Of a stretch of DNA of 64,000 nucleotides, positions 45,776-54,929 are shown piece after piece. The first letter of the stretch is position 1; the number at the start of each line of letters is the position of its first letter. The position numbers were made by a program, and so were the translations under genes. Under the pieces are notes generated by a model that was not told the DNA's origin, did no database searches, and saw nothing but the letters and a program-made list of their open reading frames with translations. The stretch covers positions 233,173,178 to 233,237,177 of the forward strand of contig CM057009.1 of the NCBI GenBank assembly GCA_029891345.1. Reading direction: 5' to 3'. The DNA comes from Dryococelus australis (taxonomy: Eukaryota; Arthropoda; Insecta; Phasmatodea; Phasmatidae).

Positions 45776-46565
45776 TCAAAAACTTGCCATTTTGATCTGG
45801 AGTAGCAGGAAGGAAGATCTTTGTTTTAGTTCAATCATCTGGTTGACTCGTTCCATGTTTTCATCTTCCACAGTGGAAAGAGTGTATTGGATCACCTTGT
45901 CTGTGATCAAGTACCACGAATTGAAACTTCCCCCACAATGATTTTTGCTAACAATCTTTTTCCGTAAATTGCGATCTATCGTGAAAAGAAAGACATATTT
46001 TCTCAACGGTTCGTTTCCAACAAACGGAATCTGAGAGCTTATCTTTATCTCGTCGACATCGTTCAAATTGACGAGGTTAATGTTTGAACCGAGTAGGTTA
46101 AAAAACTGAAGGTATTTTGCCAACAGTCGGATAAAGTTGGTAATTTCATCATCTTCGGAGCGATAATTACTTGCTTTCACCTTTATTTGATCGTTGCAAT
46201 AAAACTTGAAGTAGATGCAATCAATTTCACCCAACATTGAAACAAACTTTACTTCGGAATTATCTACGACAATGCACGGTAGACATGTTTTGTTCTCGAC
46301 CCGTTGATATTTCACAGCTGGTTTCCCCTCTGGTTGTTGGTTGATTAGTACTTGAATAAATTATTCAATGTATTGAGCTTCTTCGTCATCATCACAACAT
46401 TCGTAATTTTTTGGCTTGACTGATTTGCGAATTTCCGCCATGGGATTAGTAAAAGTATTAGCGCTATTGTCGAGTTGACACGGCTGTGATTCGGGCTGCT
46501 GCTGTTGTTGTTCAGTAGTTTTATTAGGGGTATCAATCGGGCCGAGTTTCTTCTGAGCGACTGGT
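45776..46565 (-). pseudogene. viral-type gene with Gln-rich N-terminal segment
   Basis: The main piece (45,776-46,315) is 179 codons: CLPCIVVDNSEVKFVSMLGE, then 'NLRKKIVSKNHCGGSFNSWY' and a C-terminal helix. On the same strand just upstream is a low-complexity Pro/Gln-rich reading (NKTTEQQQQQPESQPCQLD) with an acidic patch (CCDDDEEAQ). It is next to the pif-2-like gene in the same direction. Unrecognised; broken. Confidence 0.4.
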
Positions 46566-46672
46566 AAAGTAACAACAATTTACCTCCTCTTTTATAGCTG
46601 AGATCTCGAGCCAAAAGAAAAGGATTCTTTCTTCTTTTTTATGCATTCATTTCAATTTTTGGTCTCTTTTTT

Positions 46673-47643
46673 TTACTTTTGTTTCAATATTTTTTCTAAA
46701 GTCAATGGACTATAGGTATTAGTCGCGAGTAAAATTGCACGTTCGCATGAATGTTTTGCAGGGTAGTTTTGTATGGTCGGGTCACTTCCAACCCATTTCG
46801 AAAACCATTTCGTACATGGAAATTTTAGGTCGGAATTCAAGTTTAAAATTTGCGGGCCACAGTCACAATTACCAGTGGAGTAATTGGGCATCGCGTTTTC
46901 TGGTACGTTGAATATCATCGAAGCGCATTTATTTGGAATGTACTGAAACAGCGATCCATTATTCAACAGAATCAATCGATTTTGTAAAGTATTTGATTGC
47001 TCGGCGCACACATTACGGTAATCTCCATCATCCAACTTTTCGTCCACATTCTCTATCCAAAAGTGCTGGGTACCATATCGGTGTACGTTGTATTCGTCGC
47101 TCTATCCACTATCGATCCATTATAACCGACAATCAGGTTGTAACCGATACCTCCAAACAAGTGCGGATAGTGCAGAAGGCAAATGTATTTGTCATCCAAG
47201 TAAATTATTTTACTCAGATGGGGACTACAAGCGGTTGCTTCCGAAGGCATAAAGTAGGTACCTCGATACGACATGTGATTGGTGATGGTTTTGGTCGGAA
47301 AAAACTTGTATTCGAATTCGCCACTGTTGTCGTTACAAATCGAAGTGTAAGATACCGGCTCGTTTTTCCCACCCAGGTCAATGCCGAATCAGCATTTATT
47401 TTGTAGAAACAACTCGTCGCCATTTTCGCCGTCATTTGCACTCACATTCTCCTTCAACGCGATGGTCGGTAGTTTTTCGAAACCCGTCAGCCCGTGTATG
47501 TAATTCATACCAGATTCAAGGTATTTTTTTTTAGAGAAATTGGATTTCCTGTACACCAACGATATGCTAACAGAAACTTGAACAATGAATAGTACGAAAG
47601 CAAATAAAAAATTTATGAATACAGATTTATCATTCCGTTGCAT
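46673..47643 (-). pseudogene. pif-2: PIF-2-like per os infectivity factor
   Basis: The N-terminus (47,389-47,643) has a hydrophobic anchor (FINFLFAFVLFIVQVSVSIS) then 'SGMNYIHGLTGFEKLPTIAL', like the anchor plus 'R.dYi.....Y.p...lP.i' of PIF-2. The central piece has CSPHLSKIIYLDDKYICLLH and YPHLFGG. The C-terminal piece (46,673-47,047) has NKCASMIFNVPENA followed by YSTGNCDCGPQ, matching the highly conserved 'C......f..G.CdCG' block of PIF-2. Total length (about 320 codons) is slightly below the usual 370-400. PIF-2 is a core entry-complex protein of Naldaviricetes. Broken, with about two or three breaks. Confidence 0.8.
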
Positions 47644-47689
47644 AATTTTGCAAAAAGCTTATGATTATATTATCGTTTTTGTCCATTCG

Positions 47690-48110
47690 CAAACATTTTT
47701 TTCTTTTCAAACTGAAGTTCTCTTCTCAATCGTCTGATTTCACCTTCCCAGTCGTTCGCGATCGTTTTTCGATTCCTCTGCCGACATGTTGTTGCCAGTT
47801 TTGTCAACGATTGGTAGAATCTGGCGCACTACCCAATCATTAAAATCTTTTCTAGTCGACAATCGCGATTTCATAATCGAATTATATAGGCCTATTTCCA
47901 TGATGAAAATGGTTCTCGAATTTCCATGATAGCTCGATGATGGTAAACAATTTGATTCTACGAGTTGTCTGTACTTTGCCCGTTCATCTATGATCTATGA
48001 GAACATGTCTCCGAACGGCATCGCAAGTATCCTTGTATTCCAAAAAATTTGCCGCATCCTTTCCTCGAAACCACTGTTTATTATCCTTGTCTAAAATAAA
48101 TTAAATTTTC
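47690..48110 (-). pseudogene. bro: BRO-N family gene, copy 2
   Basis: Minus-strand coding-like stretches carry both halves of a BRO-N domain: 'WFRGKDAANFLEYKDTCDAV' plus RRHV ('WF...Dva..LgY.d...ai..hV'), and 'TIFIMEIGLYNSIMKSRLST' with 'FNDWVVRQILPIV' ('iFI.E.GLY.Li..S....a..F..WV...vLP.i'). It lies about 45 bp upstream of pif-2 on the same strand. Broken. Confidence 0.75.
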
Positions 48111-48275
48111 TTATCATTATATATCAAATATTCCATATTTTCTTATATGTGTGCGGGGTAAATATATATATATATATATATAGAAATAAAGAGAATAGGT
48201 TGAATAAAAAAGAGAGTAACTATAGTTTATTATCTTCATTTTATTTTATTTTGTAAAATACATACACTTTTTTAT

Positions 48276-48875
48276 TCATTTTGATTTATATCTTGAGTTT
48301 GATTTCATTAAATACTCTTGCATTTCGGCCGGCGACAAGCGATTCTGCTCGGGAAAGGAAAATTGTATACAGATGGGTTCTTCTCGATGGACTGCAGGAT
48401 TTACTTTGATGGTTTGCTTCGGTGTAGGTAATGGTGATGTTGGTAGTGGTGGTGATGAAGAAGATCCAAATCCAGAGGTGCCTAGCCATGTATTGTAAAA
48501 TTCATAATTTTCATCTGTCGGTACAAACAATACTATCATGTGAGGCATTATGAGTAGCTGAACTATACTATATCCTTTCTTGGCTTTGAATTTTGAAATT
48601 CCTTGATTTTCCAACTGCACAAAGATATCTCCTCTGTAGTCTTAATATATAAATCCATTATAGGTGTATATACGATGATTGAACTCCAGCCCCGAAAAAC
48701 TCGTAACGAAACCGAAATAGTCTTTGGGTATTTTACATGCCAGGCCGACATCGACATTGGCCACTTAGCCTGGTTGAATTTCAATGTCGTGAGTCGCCTT
48801 CAAGTCGTACCCAGATGCTTCTTCACTAGCATGGACCAATTGATGTTTGAACCATGAGGGAACGATGAGCGCCAT
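48276..48875 (-). pseudogene. dut: dUTPase
   Basis: Starting at ATG 48,875, minus-strand pieces carry the trimeric dUTPase motifs in order: ASGYDLKATHDIEIQPG (motif 1, 'aGyDL.a..d..i.pg'), GLACKIPKDYFGFV and SFSGLEF (motif 2 region), DYRGDIFVQLENQG (motif 3/4 region, 'DYrG.i.v.l.N.g'), KFKAKKGYSIVQLLI (motif 4, 'kGdriaQli') and a GTSGFGSSS stretch (Gly-rich motif 5). A Pro-rich linker and a basic tail follow. dUTPase hydrolyses dUTP to keep uracil out of DNA and is a frequent accessory gene of large DNA viruses. Fossil and broken. Confidence 0.85.
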
Positions 48876-49021
48876 GGAGAAAGACAAATTGTTTCTACAC
48901 CGACAGTTTATATGTGCTCCCCAAAGCAAAAAAAAAAAAAAAAATTCTTTTTCATTTTTTTTACCTAAGAGTGAAAAAAGAGGTATTGTAAATCCCACTT
49001 TTTTTTTGTTTTTTATAAAAA

Positions 49022-49252
49022 TTATCTAATTTTACTCTTGATCAAGGCAATGTTTGGGATAGATTTTTTAATCTCTTGTTGGACGATAGAGTTGTTGAAA
49101 ATTTCCATAAATTTTGTTTTGGCCTCATTCCAAGTGACAAAGGATTTCAAACCGTATTCGTCGTAAAACTCGTACAGGGTTATGTCGTCGATATTACCCC
49201 GAGACTTATATACGGAAATTAGTTTGCATAAATTTACCGAGTGATTGTCCAT
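49022..49252 (-). CDS. 76-residue viral-type frame
   Basis: MDNHSVNLCKLISVYKSRG, then ITLYEFYDEYGLKSFVTWNE and a helical C-terminus. ATG-started, compact spacing to the next frame on the same strand. Unrecognised; first of three similar-size frames in a row. Confidence 0.4.
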   Translation of the reverse strand: MDNHSVNLCKLISVYKSRGNIDDITLYEFYDEYGLKSFVTWNEAKTKFMEIFNNSIVQQEIKKSIPNIALIKSKIR

Positions 49253-49294
49253 ATTGGGTTATTTATCTATTTTTTTAAAGCTTATTTATATACT

Positions 49295-49477
49295 CTATTC
49301 GAGTTGAGACTCACCAACATTATTATTACCATTCATCTTCCCCATCTTTCTATTTTGCAATTGATGCAACCATACCTTTAACATTATTGCGAAAAGTGTT
49401 TTGATTGCTCCCTGAACATCAGTATCGTTGAAAATCTCAAGGAGTTTCGCTAAAGGGTCGTATGGTAAATCAGACAT
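49295..49477 (-). CDS. 60-residue viral-type frame
   Basis: MSDLPYDPLAKLLEIFNDTD, then a hydrophobic helix (KTLFAIMLKVWLHQL). Phrases of the type 'KFMEIFNNSIVQQEIK' in the downstream frame and 'KLLEIFNDTDVQGAIK' here are alike, so the two small frames may share a helix motif or a common origin. Confidence 0.4.
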   Translation of the reverse strand: MSDLPYDPLAKLLEIFNDTDVQGAIKTLFAIMLKVWLHQLQNRKMGKMNGNNNVGESQLE

Positions 49478-49489
49478 TTGTGAAATAAA

Positions 49490-49702
49490 TTAATTACACG
49501 ATTCATTTAGGGAAGTGTGTTTGGGCTCATTGTTAAATCTATCGATAAATTCTTCTATTCTGCCCTCTTCGATATTGGAAAGCATATCTTTCATCAACTG
49601 AAAATTTCGTGCTCGCAGAGCTTTTCGAAAAGCACACGATTCCAGATGGAAATATAATTCTTGTACAAGTATGCAATATAAAATGAAATGCTCGAGATAC
49701 AA
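49490..49702 (-). CDS. 70-residue viral-type frame
   Basis: MYLEHFILYCILVQELYFHL, then FRKALRARNFQLMKDML and an acidic end (EEGRIEEFIDRFNNE). The overlapping frame on this strand is a shadow. Unrecognised helical protein, in line with the two preceding small frames. Confidence 0.4.
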   Translation of the reverse strand: MYLEHFILYCILVQELYFHLESCAFRKALRARNFQLMKDMLSNIEEGRIEEFIDRFNNEPKHTSLNESCN

Positions 49703-50289
49703 AATTTATAACCCCGGGCTTCTTTGGAATTTGTTTTACTTCTTTATACATATCAAGATATTTACAAACACAATTAACCCTTTGTCACATGTAATAAAAA
49801 GTTGCTAAAAATATATGAGGTAAAAGAATAAATTTAAAAATCTTTTTTTGTGTATACCTTTTTATTCAGTATTTATGGATTTCTTTTCTTTTTACATCTC
49901 CTTTTTTTGACAATGTTAATTGGATCTTCATCTACAAAGCATTTTGTACAAGTTTACAAAAATTTTTGTCAAATTACATCGATCTGTTTTCAACAAGATT
50001 AGTACATAATCAAAGAACTCAAAGTAATTGTTATTTTCAGTGCATCCGTGCGATAGAAAGTCCAACATCCACTTTACCTACTCTTACACATATAGTCTCG
50101 ACACTTTGTTATGCTCGAAATAATTTCGTAAAAGCATTTCCGGGAAGGTGTAGATGTTCAATTCGTTGGCTCGACACACTGGTAATTCCAAGTTGTTTTT
50201 TTTTTCACTCTTAATGAGGTCCGTGAGATTGTTACCGTCGTTATTTCCTTTCTCATCGCCATTGTTTTGAGGATTTTTATTGACATTAT

Positions 50290-50530
50290 TTAAGGATGTT
50301 TATTAAAGGAATTTGGAACTGATTTTTCCACCCGACCGCAGGCATTTGCCGTCAAACAAAAACCGTTCTTTACGGGTCTCACCTTGTCGGTAAACATGAC
50401 GAAAATGTGAAATTTTCAACAAGTACCATTATCACACCAGTACAGATAGAATCCATTAAAATCGGCCAAGCATTCGCCGCACGGAACACTGAGTGTTTTT
50501 TCGACGAATTCACTACAGGCGGCAAAAAAA
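50290..50530 (-). pseudogene. small cysteine-rich viral-type gene
   Basis: Minus-strand readings include ACSEFVEKTLSVPCGECLAD and FYLYWCDNGTC, then KVRPVKNGFCLTANACGR. The density of paired Cys suggests a disulphide-rich envelope or secreted protein. Too short to name; appears broken. Confidence 0.35.
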
Positions 50531-50537
50531 CAAATTT

Positions 50538-50789
50538 TTATTTTATTTCAACACATCCTTGTGGAATCTGAAGGAATTCAATCAGCCTAGATTCGCTATT
50601 TTTATACTGATATTTACAAGAAATTAAATATGTGTGTTTAAGTGATTCGATGACTAATAGACCGCTTCGTTCTAGTGTCTTCACCTTTGATAATTTCTTG
50701 GCTTGGTTTTTATTTTTGTTGATCGCATAATTTACATATGAGTGTGTTGGTTTCACTCTTGTCTCCCCTCTTAGTGTAAGTGGCGACAA
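50538..50789 (-). CDS. 83-residue basic viral-type frame
   Basis: MSPLTLRGETRVKPTHSYVN, then a Lys-rich helix (NKNKNQAKKLSKVKTLERSG) and a strand-rich end (LLVIESLKHTYLISCKYQY). Unrecognised. Confidence 0.35.
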   Translation of the reverse strand: MSPLTLRGETRVKPTHSYVNYAINKNKNQAKKLSKVKTLERSGLLVIESLKHTYLISCKYQYKNSESRLIEFLQIPQGCVEIK

Positions 50790-50820
50790 TTATTTACTGA
50801 TGATTACACTTTATGTGTAA

Positions 50821-51384
50821 CTATATAGGAATTTTCGGAGTCAGTAACTGTTTGACCAATTCCGAATCGACGGCTTTGATTTTACTAGAGCGCTCCGATG
50901 CGTTCAACACGATAGATCCATCTGCGATAATGGTCGAATGATCATCCTGGTTATCTATCATTTCCGTTTTACTCGATTTTTTTCTCGATGGAACCGTATC
51001 TTTCAAAGTTTTTTCTTTTTTGTTTGCAGGAACCATTTTCCTCACCTCTATGATGGGCCTGGGTGGAATCTTCCAGTGATGATGGTTGGGTTGTTGATAG
51101 TGACGATGCATCATCTTTTTTATGGGATGTTTTTGTTTATAATTACTGTTTGATTTTTTTACGGGTTCGCCAACGACTGTTGTTGGGACTTGAACCTCTC
51201 TAGCCGTTTTCTCCGCAGCAGCCTCCGTAGTCGATGTTGGCTCTGTCGTCTCTGACGTGGTTGCCATCGTCTCTTTCGACATGGCAATCTTTACAATTTC
51301 CAGAAACAGGTTTCTTATTTTACTCAAACATCGTTCTGCTTTAACGAATTTCTGTTCTAGGTTATCGAAATCCATTTTCGACAT
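50821..51384 (-). CDS. 187-residue basic, disordered viral-type protein; frame looks whole
   Basis: The ATG-started minus-strand frame begins with a coiled-coil-like helix (DFDNLEQKFVKAERCLSKIR). A Thr/Ala/Glu-rich linker (TTSETTEPTSTTEAAAEKT) follows, then a His/Lys/Pro-rich basic middle (KHPIKKMMHRHYQQPNHHHW) and a Lys/Ser-rich tail. The layout suits a viral tegument or DNA-binding protein, but no family is recognised. Confidence 0.45.
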   Translation of the reverse strand: MSKMDFDNLEQKFVKAERCLSKIRNLFLEIVKIAMSKETMATTSETTEPTSTTEAAAEKTAREVQVPTTVVGEPVKKSNSNYKQKHPIKKMMHRHYQQPNHHHWKIPPRPIIEVRKMVPANKKEKTLKDTVPSRKKSSKTEMIDNQDDHSTIIADGSIVLNASERSSKIKAVDSELVKQLLTPKIPI

Positions 51385-51496
51385 ATGACTAATATTTTGA
51401 GTTTGGCATTGAATGTTTTCTTATATACAAGTACGTATTGAAAAATAATAAAATATGCCTTTTTCCTATTTTTTCGTTTTCACCTTTATTGCCCCT

Positions 51497-51844
51497 TCAT
51501 AGAAAGGAAGACATTTTATCATTGTGTTTTCTGTACAATTTGTCGTAGGTGCTGGTGGTGGGAATCCCATCGTGATCGGTCGTCAACTTGACCAATTCTC
51601 TATGGGGCATGGAATCGGTCGGTGTCCTGTTGACTATATGGATATTTGGGTAAAGAAAGAGGGGTTTTGTCATAAAGATGAGTAAATAAATTGCATATCT
51701 GCTTTGTTGACTTTCAAATAGGGTGTTGGCCAAGTCCTCTTCGCGACAGAGGTTATTTAAGTAGTGGTCAGATTCCCTGTTTGAGCACGAGTATGAAATA
51801 TGTGGCAGAAGAGAGTAATCATCCCTCAACTCGAAATTGGCCAT
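51497..51844 (-). CDS. 115-residue viral-type protein with hydrophobic segment
   Basis: ATG-started: MANFELRDDYSLLPHISYSC, a YAIYLLIFMTKPLFLYPNIH hydrophobic stretch that could be a membrane anchor, then a polar tail. Same strand and close spacing to its neighbours. Unrecognised. Confidence 0.4.
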   Translation of the reverse strand: MANFELRDDYSLLPHISYSCSNRESDHYLNNLCREEDLANTLFESQQSRYAIYLLIFMTKPLFLYPNIHIVNRTPTDSMPHRELVKLTTDHDGIPTTSTYDKLYRKHNDKMSSFL

Positions 51845-51993
51845 TTTATTGATGCGTTGGTAAAAAAAAGTTTCAACATTTCGAGGTTAATTCGTACCAT
51901 GTAGTGCATGTTGTTGTCAAAGGGAACAAACTTGATTATGGATTTTCGTATCTTGGAAATTAACTCTTTCGAATCGAAATGGCATTGGGTGAC

Positions 51994-52305
51994 CTAGGGT
52001 GTGAAGCACCTGTACAAGACAGCCGAATTGTAAAACGAACTCTTATTTAGTATCAGGGTTCGAGATGTGTGTGGAGGGAGTAGAATTTCCAAGTTTGATT
52101 CGTCAATGTAATTACACAAGTAATAACGTACTCTGTGCGAATGCGGCTCGAGTTCCACAAAATTGCTGTTGACAAGCACAACGTCCGAGTAATCGTCGAA
52201 AATTGTATCGAGGGGAACGATATCGACGTATTTTGAAATTGCAATTTCACCACAAAAAAAGAGGTATTCTCTTTGTACAATTTCCGGCAAGTGAGCCAAC
52301 AACAA
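51994..52305 (-). CDS. 103-residue viral-type frame
   Basis: MLLAHLPEIVQREYLFFCGE, then SKYVDIVPLDTIFDDYSDVV and strand-rich phrases (RTLILNKSSFYNSAVLYRCF). The antisense frame on the plus strand at the same place is a shadow. Unrecognised. Confidence 0.4.
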   Translation of the reverse strand: MLLAHLPEIVQREYLFFCGEIAISKYVDIVPLDTIFDDYSDVVLVNSNFVELEPHSHRVRYYLCNYIDESNLEILLPPHTSRTLILNKSSFYNSAVLYRCFTP

Positions 52306-52334
52306 TGTGCTTTCATCTTCGTCGTTTTTTATCG

Positions 52335-52699
52335 ATGCATAAATTTGTATATATACAAAGCATGGCCTTATTTCACGAAGTATTTATAAGGTATTACAAA
52401 AGTATTAACGCTATAGGAATGTTGAACGTAAACAAATTATTATTTGATTACATCACCGAAAACTTGCAGAGAATAAATTTCACGACTTGGTTGTATGTTT
52501 CGGGCCTTGGTACTACATCAGAGTGGACAATTTCAAAGAGTGTTTAAAAATTTTGGGTTCAAAACACATTTTAAACGACTGGCATTATGATAATCAAGTG
52601 ACGGAGTTCCAGATAGAATCGGAGCACTCCAATAAACAGGTAAAAGGACTCAGTGTTCCCTACAAAACAAAAGATATAAACTTCGGCTACAAAACTTAA
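52335..52699 (+). pseudogene. decayed plus-strand viral-type gene of about 120 codons
   Basis: Begins MHKFVYIQSMALFHEVFIRY and later reads YYIRVDNFKECLKILGSKH, ending KTKDINFGYKT. It starts about 30 bp from the start of the minus-strand gene just left, giving a divergent pair. Unrecognised; appears broken. Confidence 0.4.
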
Positions 52700-52726
52700 T
52701 TCGTCAATTAATTTTAACTACATAGC

Positions 52727-53060
52727 TTGTATTGTCCATGAAAAACACAAGCCCACCACTACAAGACTTGTACTTGCAGCTACAATTAAATTTTTATTAT
52801 CACTATTACCTTTTAAAAATTGTTTTACCAAAATATATCTCCGAGCCAATCGTGCAAAAAATCGAAACCTACCTCACGAGCAGTTGGGATCCGGGACAAA
52901 ATTAGAAACTCGCGGAAAACGTAGACAATGTTTTTGTGTCCAATCACGGGAGATTTGTTCCCCACATGTCGTCGAATATCGCCGCGATGGCTGTTGAAAG
53001 CGAACAAAATTATTCTCCTTTCAAATGCGATTGTATAAATCGTTTATTCCGAGATGATGC
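52727..53060 (-). pseudogene. viral-type gene ending in a membrane segment
   Basis: The open piece at 52,825-53,007 reads HVGNKSPVIGHKNIVYVFRE and FLHDWLGDIFW. Downstream on the same strand is a strong hydrophobic segment (NLIVAASTSLVVVGLCFSW) near the end, as in tail-anchored envelope proteins. Unrecognised and apparently broken. Confidence 0.4.
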
Positions 53061-53129
53061 CAATCGGTAACTGCGGTAATGATTTATAAAGAAAATAATT
53101 TTTATAAAAAATGGTTTAGTATCGAAGTA

Positions 53130-53440
53130 ACCCACTTGTGTGTGTTGTAATCGATATTACCCTTCCCCCGTATGCCTACTTTCAACAACTTACCAGTTTC
53201 CTCTTCTGCTCTGGGAGGAGGAATTGTGTTTCCACATTCAGCTCTCGGCCTCGATGATGTCTTTTTTCTAGATTCCTCCGCCATACAGGACAAACTGAAA
53301 AAAATGGGAAGAGGGAGGGGGAAGTGAAATACTGCAATGTGATTAGTTGCTGGATGTAGGAGTGGGGAAATGAATGTCGATCGTGGAGCCCTCTGGTGAA
53401 ATCTTGTGGTAAATCGAATTTTAAAGAGAGCATTTGCTGG
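53130..53440 (-). repeat. single foldback arm D inside the viral block
   Basis: A minus-strand arm of the CCAAT-box family: TGTGATTAGTTGC, the purine block GGAAGAGGGAGGGGGAAG, then ATGGCGGAGGAATCTAGAAA (MAEESRKKTSS). The frame stays open further here, for about 60 codons. The outer part GTCGATCGTGGAGCCCTCT resembles the fragment at 30.47 kb. It lies between viral-type genes. Confidence 0.7.
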
Positions 53441-53462
53441 GCTTAAACCCTTAATGTCCATT

Positions 53463-53905
53463 TAAAGTAACCTTATTATGATGTTGGTTTGAAATGAAGG
53501 TGTTATCGGAGGTAAGGGGAATCAGATAAACATTTAATAATAATTAATATTAAAAATTGCATTTTGGCATTATATCAATTTTGGGGACTCCAAATTGAAT
53601 TTTAATGGGAAGAACTTTTTGTGCACATGCAAATTGAATTTTGGAAAGAGACCTTTTTTAGAGTGAAGATGTTATTTGGAGTGGATGTCAAAAATATTTC
53701 CTTTAAAGTAACATGCGATGGTAGTTCATAGTGAAGGTGTTGATTGGGTAGTCAAGGGGAGTCAGATAAACTTTATGTTGAAAATATAAATAATCTAATT
53801 TTAAAAAGGGGGGGGGGGGGCTTTTCGTGCACACCCAAATAGAATTTTGGCATTATACCGATTTTCCAGACCAAAAATTGGATTTAAAAAGGGGGTACAT
53901 TTTGT
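53463..53905. repeat. imperfect tandem duplication, about 235-bp unit
   Basis: TTTAAAGTAAC starts two related units (about 53,463 and 53,701). Both contain 'GTGAAGGTGTT', 'AGGGGAGTCAGATAAAC', 'GTGCACAC.CAAAT.GAATTTTGG' and 'GGCATTATA.C.ATTTT'. A run of about 12 G lies in the second. No coding content. Confidence 0.75.
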
Positions 53906-54140
53906 ATAAGAACCCTCGCCCACAAAGAGTATATTAGTCAAAGTTTTCGAAACCGGAGAGCTAAAATGATCTCCTATACAATGACACCATATGTGCAATG
54001 GTAGTTACTTATATATAGACAAATTGTTTAAAAGAATTTTTTTATGCAATTATGTAATGAACTAATTTTTTTTTATTATTTTTTTTTTCAACCCTTCAAA
54101 TGATACTGTTGATAACATTGTATAAATTGAAATTCCTTTG

Positions 54141-54796
54141 TTATATCAATTGAACGATAGTGTTTATAACATCATGCACATTGAAAGTCTCAGCATCTGG
54201 ATCGAATCTGATAAATGTGCAATTTAGCTTTTTCTCGATGTGTGTTAGTCGTTCGATTTCATATTCAATGTTTCTGTATTTGTGATTATATTCGTCGCAT
54301 TCGACTGCAATTTTGTAATCCAAAAAGGAAAAAACTATTCGGTAATTATTGATTGTATTTTGTAACTTGTAGTTCAGATGCATGAAAAAATTCACAATTA
54401 TTCTGATGTAATTTTTTCCTTTGTTCTCGAAACAAGATTCAATTTTAAGTCTAATTATTTGATCAGTTTTTGTAGTAGGTATTTCGATGTGGGTATTCTA
54501 GAATTTTCTATAAATAAATTCAATCCTTTTTTATTGATGAACATTTTATGTTGTTGCCAATTAGAGCGTATTTCACAGGTGAGGGACAATCCCTTCACGT
54601 CTGCCCAAGTTCTTTTCCATTTTGGTTTGACTAAAGTTAGAATTACATTACGTGGTTTCTTATATCCGAGAAATGAAACTATATCATTCCTTTTGAACCA
54701 TAATTTCTCATTGCCGTTATTATCGACGACCACGAAAATCCAAAAGTCAAAATTCTTATTTCTCGAAAACTGAAGAGTCCTTCTAATTAACGACAT
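54141..54796 (-). pseudogene. bro: BRO-N plus nuclease-like gene, copy 3
   Basis: The N-terminal piece (54,455-54,796) is a BRO-N domain: FWIFVVVDNNGNEKLWFKRN, then FLGYKKPRNVI and SNWQQHKMFINKKGLNLF. The C-terminal piece (54,141-54,395) reads IAVECDEYNHKYRNIEYEIE, then IEKKLNCTFIRFDPDAETFN, the 'a.ECDE.gH.dRn..YE..R...i...l.c.fiRfnPD' block found C-terminally in MSV199/BRO-type proteins and resembling very-short-patch-repair-like nucleases. Such fusions occur in large insect viruses. Broken. Confidence 0.8.
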
Positions 54797-54929
54797 TTCG
54801 CTTGAAATGGTTTTACGAAATTATGCTTAATCCGTTATAAAAACAGGGGATTTTATATCAGTTGGTATTTGACAACGCTTTTAGAAAACTTATATTTTCA
54901 AAATTATTTGTATTAAAGTAAAATTCTTG

